From positions 62,001 to 126,000 of the forward strand of contig JACKEI010000005.1 of NCBI GenBank assembly GCA_020633075.1: a stretch of 64,000 nucleotides of DNA, read 5' to 3'. A program made the position numbers and the translations under genes. Origin of the DNA: Sandaracinaceae bacterium. GTDB lineage: Bacteria > Myxococcota_A > Polyangia > Polyangiales > Houyiibacteriaceae. This document shows positions 48,829-56,587 of this stretch, piece by piece. The notes below the pieces were generated by a model. That model did not search any database. It worked only from the letters and a program-made list of their open reading frames with translations, and had not been told where the DNA came from. The stretch's first letter is position 1. Every line of letters begins with the position of its first letter.

Positions 48829-48862
48829 ATGCAAATCACTTGCATAAGATTGCGTGTCGCAA
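48829..48862 (-). promoter_or_regulatory. Fur-family operator(s) upstream of the receptor operon
   Basis: TGCAAAT-C-ACTTGCA at 48830-48844 fits the 7-1-7 Fur/Zur box geometry (6 of 7 paired) and extends to ATGCAA-N5-TTGCAT at 48829-48845. A second, shorter inverted repeat TTGCG-TGT-CGCAA lies at 48850-48862. The first is 28 bases before the receptor ATG. The divergent biotin carboxylase gene starts at 48955 and could be under the same control. Confidence 0.65.
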
Positions 48863-48954
48863 GAACACACCGCTTGCATGCGCACCTCCTCCGGCATGAC
48901 GCGCCGGGCTGCAGGTGACGGGCGGCCACTTTCGGGCTACGAAACCGCGGTTCT

Positions 48955-51192
48955 ATGCAAAACGACATCACCCTACCTGTCCCCGCTCCTCGGTCCACGA
49001 CAGAGACCGCGCTGATCGAGGCCATGCGCGCACGTGTCTCGCCGAGCACCGGGGACGTCGGCCAGAAGGCGGTGTTCGCGGCAGCCATCGGCGTGCCCGG
49101 GGCGCGCTTGACGGAGCTGGGCTCCCTGCCGCTGGGCGCGGTCGGCCACCGGCTGGTCGCGACTCGCTACCTCATCGCCAACGGGAAGGTGTGGCTCGCG
49201 CACTTCGCGTGGGAAGCACCGCTCGAGCGCTTGGCAGCGGACGGCCCCGAGCGGCTGCGTGCGCTGGCCGCGCGCATCGACGCAGCGCGCGCCGCCCACA
49301 CGGACGCGAGCGCCCGCGCATACGAGGACATCGAGTGGGCTCGCCTCGCGTCCCTCTTGGAGCTGAGCGACGGCCCGAGTGACGACGCGTTGCGCTTCCT
49401 GGTGGCCGTTCAGGACGACCCTACGCTCGCCGCGACGCTGCGTGCCCGCCTGCGCGCCGACGCCCCCGCGCTGCACGACCAGAGCCACCGCACGGCGGAT
49501 CTCTCGTACCTCGCCACCTACGACCTCGCGCGGCTGCCCGCCACGACCGTCGGCGAGGGCGCGCTCCGCTACCTGGTCGTCGCGGACAAGGGCGAGATGG
49601 GCGTGCGCGCCGTGCGGGTCGCGATCACTGCGGGGATGACGCCCGTCGTCTTCTTCAGCGCGCAGGACGACGCCGACGCGCTGCAGGTGCGGCTCGCCGT
49701 CGCGGCGGGGGGCTTCGGGGTGCCGCTCGAGGGTGGCTTCCGCGAGAGCTACGCGAACCCGCAGCAGATGACGGCGCGCCTACTCGCCGCATACGCCGAG
49801 CGCTTCGGGGACCACGCAGCCGACGCGCTCGCGCGCTCTGCGCTCTACCCCGGCTACGGCCCCCTGGCCGAGAACGGCGCCGCCATCCAGCACTTCCGGC
49901 GCAGCGGCCTCGCGTTCGTGGGCCCCATGCAGGACGTCGTGGAGCTGGCAGGCGACAAGCGGCAGTTCCGCGCGCTGGCCGAGGCGGAAGACCCGAGCGC
50001 GGTCACCCCGGGCATCATCTTGAGCTCGAGCGAGCCGAGCGAGATCGTCGCGCGCATCGACGAGGCCCACGCGGCCGGCCGCTTCACCTTCCCGGGTCGC
50101 CTCAAGGCCGCCAACGGCGGCGGCGGCCGTGGGCAGGTGGTGATCCAAGAGCCCGCAGGCGTGGCGGCGGCCGTGCAGAAGGTGCTGGGGGAGATCAGCG
50201 CCAACGGCTGGGACCCCGGCGTGATGTTCGAGCAGAACATCCCCGAGACCATCCACCTGGAGGTGCAGGTCGCGCGCGATCGCTACGGCAACACGCGCCA
50301 CTTCGGCATGCGGGACTGCTCGGAGCAGCGCGCGAGCCAGAAGGTGCAGGAGGAGGCCCCGCCCGCCTTGCTACGGAACGACCCGGCCCTCGAGGCGCGC
50401 ATCTGCGCCATCGCCGTGCGCATCGCCGACGCGTGCGGCTACGTGGGGGCGTGCACGGTGGAGCTCATGTACAAGAGCGGCCACTTCTATCTCCTGGAGA
50501 TGAACACGCGCATCCAGGTGGAGCACCCGGTCACGGAGGAGGCCCACCGCGTTCGCCGCGATGGCGAGCTCGAGCCCTTGGACCTGGTACGCCTGCAGCT
50601 GCGCATCGCGCGGGGCTTGCCCATCCCCTTCCAGCAGGAGGACGTGGTGTGCACGGCCGTGGCACGCGAGCTGCGCGTGAACGCGGAGTCGTGGCGCGGG
50701 GACCTCAAGGACTCGCGCGATGGAGAGCGCGGCCTCTTCCTGCCCAACGCGGGTGTGTTCGACGTGATCGACATCCCCACGCCCCCGGCGGTGCTCGCCG
50801 CGCTGCGCGCCGAGGGTGTGGAGGGCATCGCCGAGCTGGGGGTGCGCTTCGACGTGGGCTTCGAGGTGGGCGACAAGCTGGTCAACAAGGACCCCACCTT
50901 CGGCAAGCTGATCGTGTCGGTGACGGCCGAGCCTGCGCAGCATGAGCTGCGCTACGAGCTGCTGCGCCGCGCGTGTCTGACGGTGCTGCGGCTCACGCGC
51001 ATCGAGGGCCGCCAGGTGAAGCCCGACGGTCAGGTGATCCGTGACTCGGTCTTCGAGACCAACCTACGGGACCACGCGCGCATCCTCGAAGCGGACATGA
51101 TGAAGGAGCACGCCAACGGCGTAGCCGCCGACCGGCACGTGAACTGGGTCATCCGGATGCTGCGTACGGAGGAAAGCAAGCCCACGCTCTAG
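48955..51192 (+). CDS. Biotin carboxylase-like protein with long N-terminal extension and no BCCP
   Basis: 745 residues. Residues 1 to about 200 form an unrecognised, mostly helical extension. The remainder is an ATP-grasp biotin carboxylase: 'LVVADKGEMGVRAVRVA' (canonical ANRGE is ADKGE here), 'KAANGGGGRGQVVIQEP', 'TIHLEVQVARDRYGN' with the family His, 'RDCSEQRASQKVQEEAP' (canonical QRRHQK is QRASQK), 'LLEMNTRIQVEHPVTEEAHR' with E/N/R intact, and 'ELRVNAESWRGDL'. Catalytic Lys, Glu, Asn and Arg appear kept, His/Arg in the QRxxQK loop is lost. There is no biotin-carrier (MKM) domain, so a separate carrier protein is needed. A bespoke acyl-CoA or pyruvate carboxylase subunit is likely. Confidence 0.8.
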   Translation: MQNDITLPVPAPRSTTETALIEAMRARVSPSTGDVGQKAVFAAAIGVPGARLTELGSLPLGAVGHRLVATRYLIANGKVWLAHFAWEAPLERLAADGPERLRALAARIDAARAAHTDASARAYEDIEWARLASLLELSDGPSDDALRFLVAVQDDPTLAATLRARLRADAPALHDQSHRTADLSYLATYDLARLPATTVGEGALRYLVVADKGEMGVRAVRVAITAGMTPVVFFSAQDDADALQVRLAVAAGGFGVPLEGGFRESYANPQQMTARLLAAYAERFGDHAADALARSALYPGYGPLAENGAAIQHFRRSGLAFVGPMQDVVELAGDKRQFRALAEAEDPSAVTPGIILSSSEPSEIVARIDEAHAAGRFTFPGRLKAANGGGGRGQVVIQEPAGVAAAVQKVLGEISANGWDPGVMFEQNIPETIHLEVQVARDRYGNTRHFGMRDCSEQRASQKVQEEAPPALLRNDPALEARICAIAVRIADACGYVGACTVELMYKSGHFYLLEMNTRIQVEHPVTEEAHRVRRDGELEPLDLVRLQLRIARGLPIPFQQEDVVCTAVARELRVNAESWRGDLKDSRDGERGLFLPNAGVFDVIDIPTPPAVLAALRAEGVEGIAELGVRFDVGFEVGDKLVNKDPTFGKLIVSVTAEPAQHELRYELLRRACLTVLRLTRIEGRQVKPDGQVIRDSVFETNLRDHARILEADMMKEHANGVAADRHVNWVIRMLRTEESKPTL

Positions 51193-51231
51193 GGCGCCAG
51201 CTCAGGGGGCTCCGCCAGCGATGTCCCCGAT

Positions 51232-51255
51232 GCGCGCGCCCCGCACGGCGCGCGC
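51232..51255 (+). terminator. Hairpin between the convergent genes
   Basis: A perfect 9-base GC stem, GCGCGCGCC / GGCGCGCGC with a 6-base loop, 40 bases after the biotin carboxylase stop and 22 bases from the convergent stop at 51277. No T-tract follows, so it is a transcription block only by position; it could serve both genes. Confidence 0.45.
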
Positions 51256-51276
51256 AGCACGTTGCGGCCGCGCACC

Positions 51277-52374
51277 TCAGGGCGGGGTCACGTACGCCAC
51301 GTCGACGCAGCCGTCCGCGCTGCACGTGCGCAGGCCCAGACGCGGCAGCTCACGCGCGCCACCGCAGAACGGGCGTCCCGCCACCCCGTCGAAGCGACAC
51401 GCGAGCGTGCCCAGGCGCTCGGCCGAGAGGACGACGGCGCTGCGCTCTCCCGCGACCTGCGTCCGCAGGTACACGTCCAGAGGCGCGGTCACGCTGGCCC
51501 AGCTCTGCGCTGCGCTGGGAGTCGCGTACACGGCGGTGCCCACGGGCAGACGCACACGCGGCATTCCGGCGAGGGACTCAAGCGTGGGTGTGGGCGCCGC
51601 CAGATCCGTCATCGGAGCGGCAGCCGACTCGAGCGCCACGACGGTCCCCTCAGGCACGAAGCCATCGAGCTGGATTGGCGCGTTGCGCAGCGACACGCGC
51701 ACGAACCCGGCGCGGGTCTCGCCAATGGAGCCCGCAAAGGCGACGGCGGCTCGGGAGCTGTCCATGCGCTCCACGCGCGCGAGCTCGTAGCCCGTGCCCG
51801 CACCGCTGAGGATGTGTGTACCGGGTGCGATGGCGATGTAGTGCAGGCGCGCTTCGGGCTCAGGCGGCCGCATGTCGGTTCGCGGAGCACCCGCGCGCAG
51901 GGCGGAACACGGGAGCGGGACACTGATGACGCCGTTGCTGAAGGGAGATGGGACGCGCGCGCGCGCATGCGACGGGTCACTCGCGAGGGTGATCTCGAAG
52001 GGCACGTTTCCATCCAAGCGCAGGCCCCTGCCGTGCGCCCTGTAGGTCCGCGGCACGAAGGCCGCTGGCGCGCCGAGGTCGCCGGTCACGAGGTGCCCGG
52101 AGAACGACAGCGGGGCGGTCACGTGCACGGTCACGTCCGCGAGCGACGGCGTCATCTGGACCGTCGCGTTGACGTCTACCAGCTGGAGCTCCGCGTGGTT
52201 GCCTCCCCCGAGCTCCACCGAGACGACGCCCGACACGTGATTGCCGGTCAGCTGGCACTGGTGCGCCGGCCGGGCGTGCTGGGCCGCGGCCGTGGACGGC
52301 CCAGACCCAGAGTGTGGCGCGAGGGTCGACACCAAGGCGAGCGCGAGCGCGCCGCATGTGCGAGAGCGTGACAT
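51277..52374 (-). CDS. Secreted protein of unknown function
   Basis: 365 residues. N-terminal signal peptide ('ALALALVSTLAPHSGSGPST', cut near 'AAA'). The mature part is beta-rich and low in Cys, with regularly spaced 'SVELGGGNHAELQLVDVNAT', 'VPFEITLASDPSHARARVPS', 'GFVRVSLRNAPIQLDGFVPE', and three late Cys ('TLACRFDGVAGRPFCGG', 'LRTCSADGCVDVAY'). It may consist of repeated beta domains including an SH3-like unit ('VPEGTVVALES'), but no family is recognised. Divergent from the Ser/Thr kinase at 52454, so the 79-base gap holds both promoters. Confidence 0.65.
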   Translation of the reverse strand: MSRSRTCGALALALVSTLAPHSGSGPSTAAAQHARPAHQCQLTGNHVSGVVSVELGGGNHAELQLVDVNATVQMTPSLADVTVHVTAPLSFSGHLVTGDLGAPAAFVPRTYRAHGRGLRLDGNVPFEITLASDPSHARARVPSPFSNGVISVPLPCSALRAGAPRTDMRPPEPEARLHYIAIAPGTHILSGAGTGYELARVERMDSSRAAVAFAGSIGETRAGFVRVSLRNAPIQLDGFVPEGTVVALESAAAPMTDLAAPTPTLESLAGMPRVRLPVGTAVYATPSAAQSWASVTAPLDVYLRTQVAGERSAVVLSAERLGTLACRFDGVAGRPFCGGARELPRLGLRTCSADGCVDVAYVTPP

Positions 52375-52453
52375 TGTAAGAGTGTACTACGACCGCCCGG
52401 TGTCTGTGGAGTCCCCTCGGCGAGGAGAGCACATCCTGGCTAGACTGCGCGCC

Positions 52454-53968
52454 GTGACACTACTCCGACCCGGCGCGCTCGTAGACGGGCGCTACCAGAT
52501 CCTGCACGCCATCGCGCGCGGCGGGATGGGGGCGGTGTTCGAGGCCGAGGACACGTTGCTGAGCCGGCGCGTGGCGCTGAAGGCGCTGCTCCCAGACCTG
52601 GTCGCCGACGCCAAGACCATGGAGCGCTTTCGCCGTGAAGCGCGCGCGGTCGCGGCCGTACAGCACGAGGGGCTGGTGGCCATCTACGATGTGGCGCTCG
52701 ACGCGAGCCCGCCGTACTTGGTGATGGAGCTGGTGGAGGGCCCGAGCTTGCGTGACGTGCTCGCGGCGGAGGGTGCGCTGCCCGTTGGCCAGGCCCTCGC
52801 GCTCGTGGCCGACGTGCTCGACGCGTTGGGGGCGCTGCACGCGGCCGGCATCGTGCACCGCGACGTGAAGCCGGCCAACGTGCTGCTGGCGGAGACGCGA
52901 GGCGGCCAGCGCGCGAGGCTGATCGATCTCGGCGTGGCGTGGATGGAGACCGACGCCGCGCAGGAGCAGCTCACCGCCACGGACGCCGCGGTGGGGACGC
53001 CTGCGTTCATGGCCCCGGAACAGCTCGCGGGGCAGCGCGTGGGCCCTGCCGCCGACATGTGGGCGGCAGGGGTGTTGCTGTACTCGCTGCTCACGGGTGT
53101 GCGCCCGTTCGGGGCGGCGACGCTCGCGGAGCTGGTGGGTGCGCGCGCGGCGGAAGCCCTGCGACCACTGCACGAGACGCTGGCCGACGTCCCGCCGGGG
53201 CTCGATCCCCTCGTGGCGACCCTGCTGCACCCGGATCCACGCGAGCGCCCCACGGACGCGGCGAGCGTGGCACAGCAGCTGCGCGCGATGGCGGCAGCGC
53301 TCCCCGCACGCGCAGCGCGCCCGACACCGGTAGCGCGCTCGGCCGAGCCAGCACGGGCGGCGACGGCACCTGCGGGAGCCACGCCGCGAGCAGCGCCACC
53401 GACGCCTACCAGCGCCACCACGCGGGCAGAGCCGCCTGCACGAGAGGGACGCACGGGAGCGACGCGCGGAGCGTGGACGCGGGGCCGCGTGGCCTTCGCG
53501 GTGGCCGGCTTCCTGCTGCTCAACGTGCTGGCGCTGGCGGGCGCGCTGACGGTGCTGCGCGCGCTCGACGACACCCCAGAGAGCCGCGCGGAGGCCGCAC
53601 CGCCGGCCGCGCCTTCCTCGACGTTCACCTACGCGCCGCCGGAGTTTCGCCTCGTGGTGCAGTATGGCTCCCCCGACGAGGAGCGCGCAGTGGCCACGCG
53701 GCTGAACGAGCCGGTGCTGCGTTGCTTTCCTCGCGGAGCCGCCGGTCGGATGGGTTGGGTGACGGGCTACACGGTGTGGTTCGACCGGGACGGGCAGGTG
53801 AGCGAGCTGCGCAATGAGGCGACGGCCGACAACCCCGCGTCGCACACCGAGACCGAGGACGGATGCATACGATCGCTGCTGCGCGCGACGACCTGGCCCA
53901 CGGAGAACCTGCAGCCCTTCATGGGCCGCTGGCGTGTGACGGTGTCGGTCGCCGCCTTGCCTCCGTGA
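52454..53968 (+). CDS. Transmembrane Ser/Thr protein kinase
   Basis: 504 residues from the GTG at 52454. An in-frame CTG at 52436 is better placed after GAGGAGA (52422-52428) and could be the true start, adding 6 residues. Kinase domain (about 10-270): 'IARGGMGAVFEAEDTLL' loop, Lys43, catalytic HRDVKPANVL with Asp137, DLG (instead of DFG) with Asp158, 'GTPAFMAPEQLAG'. An Ala/Pro/Thr-rich linker leads to one TM helix ('VAFAVAGFLLLNVLALAGAL', about 355-375) and a periplasmic domain with a TonB/AgmX-like pattern ('CFPRGAAGRMGWVTGYTVWF', 'DGQVSELRNEATADN'). Senses an outside signal; target unknown. Convergent with the FHA regulator gene (28 bases apart). Confidence 0.9.
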   Translation: MTLLRPGALVDGRYQILHAIARGGMGAVFEAEDTLLSRRVALKALLPDLVADAKTMERFRREARAVAAVQHEGLVAIYDVALDASPPYLVMELVEGPSLRDVLAAEGALPVGQALALVADVLDALGALHAAGIVHRDVKPANVLLAETRGGQRARLIDLGVAWMETDAAQEQLTATDAAVGTPAFMAPEQLAGQRVGPAADMWAAGVLLYSLLTGVRPFGAATLAELVGARAAEALRPLHETLADVPPGLDPLVATLLHPDPRERPTDAASVAQQLRAMAAALPARAARPTPVARSAEPARAATAPAGATPRAAPPTPTSATTRAEPPAREGRTGATRGAWTRGRVAFAVAGFLLLNVLALAGALTVLRALDDTPESRAEAAPPAAPSSTFTYAPPEFRLVVQYGSPDEERAVATRLNEPVLRCFPRGAAGRMGWVTGYTVWFDRDGQVSELRNEATADNPASHTETEDGCIRSLLRATTWPTENLQPFMGRWRVTVSVAALPP

Positions 53969-53996
53969 GCGCGATGGTCGCTCGCCCGTGCGCTGA

Positions 53997-54890
53997 CTAC
54001 GTCCGGTCTTCGATGATGTCGGCCGGGTAGAGCACGCACTGCACTGAGCCCGCACCGTCGTGCCGCACGAGGTCGCGCCTCACGCCAGCCGCTCGCAGCC
54101 GGGCGCGCAGCCGGCTGAGCGTGACGTCCCAGCGGTGACGCAGCGCCTCGGGAGAGCCGTCGCGCCACAGCTCCTGGGCCACCGCGTGCCACGAGACGGG
54201 ACCTTCGAGCACCAGCAGCTCGCTCATCAGGCGCGCCCCCACGCCACCCAGCGTGAGCGGCGGGTGGCCTTGTCGGTGGATCTCCACGCTGTCGTACCAG
54301 ACGATCATGCGCATGGGGGCCGCGAGAGCCGCGTCCTGGTTGGGCGTGGTGAGGCCACCGCTCGCATCCACCGCGACGAAGCGCACCCGCAGGTCTCCGA
54401 CCGGCAGCTCGTCCCCGGCGTCTACGTCGACGGCATCCGCGTCCGCGCAGCGCGCGCGCCAGGTGCCTCCGTTCCACCACACGTGCAGCGCCGCGTTCGC
54501 CTCGAAGCGTGGAGCCAGGTGCGGCGGCGGGCCCAGGTGCAGGCTGACCACACCGGGCAGGACGTGGCGGCCCAGCCCCGGCATCTCCAGCGCCAACACG
54601 TCGGGGGGCTGCTGTACTGCGTCCACCTCGAGCACCAGGCCGGGCGCGAACTCCACGCTCATGCCGGGCCGCAGCACCGCCTCCTGCACGGGACGGCCCC
54701 GCACCGCGAAGCCCCCGCGCAACCCCAGCAGCACGAACTCACCACGCCGGAGGCTCACGAGGGCGTGCGCCTCGGACACCCTCGGGTCGTCGAGCGTGAG
54801 CGCGACGAGCGCGAGCCGGCCGATCACGTCTCCGTGACTGAGCTCGACCAGCTCGCCGTCTGGCAAGCGAAAGCGGACAAAGGCGCGCAC
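53997..54890 (-). CDS. FHA-domain / winged-helix transcription regulator
   Basis: 297 residues. Residues 1 to about 95 are an FHA domain ('VIGRLALVALTLDDPRVSEA', 'HALVSLRRGEFVLLGLRGGF', with the G-R and S-x-x-H pattern), which binds phospho-Thr peptides. The middle 'ALHVWWNGGTWRARCADADA' region is a beta stretch. Residues of about 200-285 form an OmpR/SARP-like winged helix ('GVGARLMSELLVLEGPVSWH', 'HRWDVTLSRLRARLRAAGVR'). A transcription factor that could be recruited by a phosphorylated partner, for instance the kinase product next door. Its start at 54890 faces the heptamer array. Confidence 0.85.
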   Translation of the reverse strand: MRAFVRFRLPDGELVELSHGDVIGRLALVALTLDDPRVSEAHALVSLRRGEFVLLGLRGGFAVRGRPVQEAVLRPGMSVEFAPGLVLEVDAVQQPPDVLALEMPGLGRHVLPGVVSLHLGPPPHLAPRFEANAALHVWWNGGTWRARCADADAVDVDAGDELPVGDLRVRFVAVDASGGLTTPNQDAALAAPMRMIVWYDSVEIHRQGHPPLTLGGVGARLMSELLVLEGPVSWHAVAQELWRDGSPEALRHRWDVTLSRLRARLRAAGVRRDLVRHDGAGSVQCVLYPADIIEDRT

Positions 54891-54930
54891 GGTGGGAGTC
54901 TACGCTGGTTCGAGCGTTCTCCGGAGCGTC

Positions 54931-54998
54931 TGTGAGAGGTGTGTGAGATCGCGACGGTGCCCCGCACGCGAGCGACCTCTCACATGGATCTCACACAC
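54931..54998 (+). promoter_or_regulatory. Symmetric heptamer array (TGTGAGA direct pair facing TCTCACA direct pair)
   Basis: TGTGAGA at 54931 and 54942 (11-base period), then TCTCACA at 54978 and 54989 (again 11 bases): two direct pairs facing each other, with perfect inverted arms TGTGAGAGGT/ACCTCTCACA and GTGTGTGAGATC/GATCTCACACAC. SARP-type winged helices recognise heptamers spaced 11 bases, as here. It sits in the 270-base gap between the FHA/winged-helix gene (41 bases away) and the lipoprotein gene at 55161 (163 bases downstream). The remainder of the gap has no recognisable gene. Confidence 0.75.
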
Positions 54999-55160
54999 GC
55001 CGCGAAGCGCCTACACTCCATGCGCTCACGCCGTAGATTGGCACGTGGCCACCCCCTCGAGACTCCGCGCACCTGCTGGAATGGCACGGGGGCCAAACTC
55101 ACTCGTTGCGCTCGTGGCCACGGACGGCATAGTTCCCGCTCGCGCAAAGGAGGCTTACCG

Positions 55161-56099
55161 ATGCACTCACACTCCGCACCCCAGATATTGCAGCGTCCCC
55201 TCTTCCGTTGGTTTGCCCTCGCGACGGCTGTCGTGTGGCTCGGCTGCGGGTCGGCGGTGGCGACGGTTCGCGACGAAGCGGTGACGGGTGAGGAGACCGC
55301 GGAGACCGGCGGAGGCCTCCCGCCTACTGCCACCGGCAGCGACACACCCGCGGCGGCGACCAGCGTCGCACCCGCCGCGGAGACGGACGGCCTCACAGGG
55401 GCGGCCGCTCCGGCCGTTGACGAAGGCGGCGCGACAGCGCCACCACCCGCAGACGCCGACGCGCCCCCCGACCCGCCGTGTGCAGCCGCGACGCAAGCGG
55501 AGTTCAACAGCCTGTGCCTGGACGACGGCTGCACGCCCCTCCGACGGAGAGTCGACGACTTCACCATCTACAGCTGCGACGATCTTTCGCCGTGGGAGAT
55601 CTGGGGGAGCCACACCACCCCCGAAGGCATCACGCAGGTCGGCCCCCTGATGGTGCACGACGTGGCGGCGGAGCTGGACTCCTACAGCGTCGTGGAGCGG
55701 CAACAGATCGAAGCCGTGGAGCTGCGGACGGTGGGCCGCGAGCGGCTCTTCTTCACGGCGGTGAGCTACGTCATTTCGGGCGAAGTGCCAGACTCCCGCG
55801 GCCGAGAGAGCCTCTACGAGCTGAGCGCCGCGGTGTTGGTGAGCGTGTGTCGTGCCGACGGGGTGTGCCCCATCCAGAACGCTCTCGCGTGGCGCAACTC
55901 GGTCGAGGTCAACCACCCCTATCGCCCGTCAGACGCGGCGCTGGCGCGCCGCGGACTCGAGTGGCGCAGCGCGGTAGCCGTCGAGGGCACGCGCGTCACG
56001 GTCACGCATCGCTATCGCAACGTCGGATACCGCATCCCCGACGACGTGGTCTCCGTGGACGTCGCCGACCCGCGCACCTACGTCGACGCGTCCCGCTGA
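55161..56099 (+). CDS. Lipoprotein of unknown function
   Basis: 312 residues from the ATG at 55161, after a perfect Shine-Dalgarno AAAGGAGG at 55146 (7 bases spacing). Lipobox WLGC near residue 29. Then a long disordered Ala/Thr/Pro/Gly-rich stretch (residues ~30-110), and a C-terminal region of 200 residues with 'CLDDGCTPLRRRVDDFTIYS', 'SHTTPEGITQVGPLMVHDVA', a pair of Cys and 'VTVTHRYRNVGYRIPDDVVS'. I cannot name the family. Likely a surface or periplasmic lipoprotein, controlled through the heptamer array upstream. Confidence 0.7.
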   Translation: MHSHSAPQILQRPLFRWFALATAVVWLGCGSAVATVRDEAVTGEETAETGGGLPPTATGSDTPAAATSVAPAAETDGLTGAAAPAVDEGGATAPPPADADAPPDPPCAAATQAEFNSLCLDDGCTPLRRRVDDFTIYSCDDLSPWEIWGSHTTPEGITQVGPLMVHDVAAELDSYSVVERQQIEAVELRTVGRERLFFTAVSYVISGEVPDSRGRESLYELSAAVLVSVCRADGVCPIQNALAWRNSVEVNHPYRPSDAALARRGLEWRSAVAVEGTRVTVTHRYRNVGYRIPDDVVSVDVADPRTYVDASR

Positions 56100-56159
56100 C
56101 GTGCGCGGTAAGCGCGGGTGCCGGTCGCGTCCGCACACTCGCGGTGATACGGTCCGCAG

Positions 56160-56528
56160 ATGAGCATTCGCGGCAAGACCCTTCGATTCGCTGTGACGAG
56201 CGCCTTGCTGGTCGGGGCTGGCTGCGGGCCGGCTGCCACGGGGACGACTACGGAGACCGGGGGTTCGGAGGGACCCGGTCCCGGCGAGTGCTGCGTCAAC
56301 CCGGGGCCCGAGCCGGACGCTGTCGAGCCCACCACCGGACCGGAGCGCGAACCGGAAGCGCAGGTAGAGCGCGAACCGGAGCCGGAACCCGAGCCCGAGC
56401 CCGAAGCGAGCGGCGCTGTCGGTGCGCAGGCGGAGCCCGGCACGAGCGGCACGCAACCGACCGGCTCGACACCGCCCATCGATCCGGGGCACCCCGTCTG
56501 CTGCGTGAACCCGGGCCCCCTGAACTAG
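56160..56528 (+). CDS. Small lipoprotein with duplicated CCVNPGP motif
   Basis: 122 residues. Lipobox VGAGC near residue 22, then a low-complexity region rich in Thr, Gly, Pro and Glu (an alternating EP/EPEP segment between about 60 and 85). The same heptapeptide CCVNPGP occurs twice, near residues 44 and 115, with a second part of 'PGPEP' and a short C-terminal 'LN'. Paired vicinal Cys suggest metal or disulfide chemistry. 60 bases after the previous lipoprotein gene and in the same direction. No family known. Confidence 0.6.
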   Translation: MSIRGKTLRFAVTSALLVGAGCGPAATGTTTETGGSEGPGPGECCVNPGPEPDAVEPTTGPEREPEAQVEREPEPEPEPEPEASGAVGAQAEPGTSGTQPTGSTPPIDPGHPVCCVNPGPLN

Positions 56529-56587
56529 CACCGGCTCCTCATGTCGGAGAACTCCAACGGTAGGGAGGGGTACGCGGGGTCCGGCCC

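Noticed and set aside
55049..55120. Possible sigma-54 promoter (TGGCAC repeats) before the lipoprotein gene
   Set aside because: The -24 like TGGCAC is present twice (55040s and 55081 area), but no matching TTGC/GC at -12 with the correct spacing.
56380..56420. Short tandem repeat coding for EP residues
   Set aside because: It is low-complexity coding sequence in a lipoprotein linker rather than an independent repeat element.
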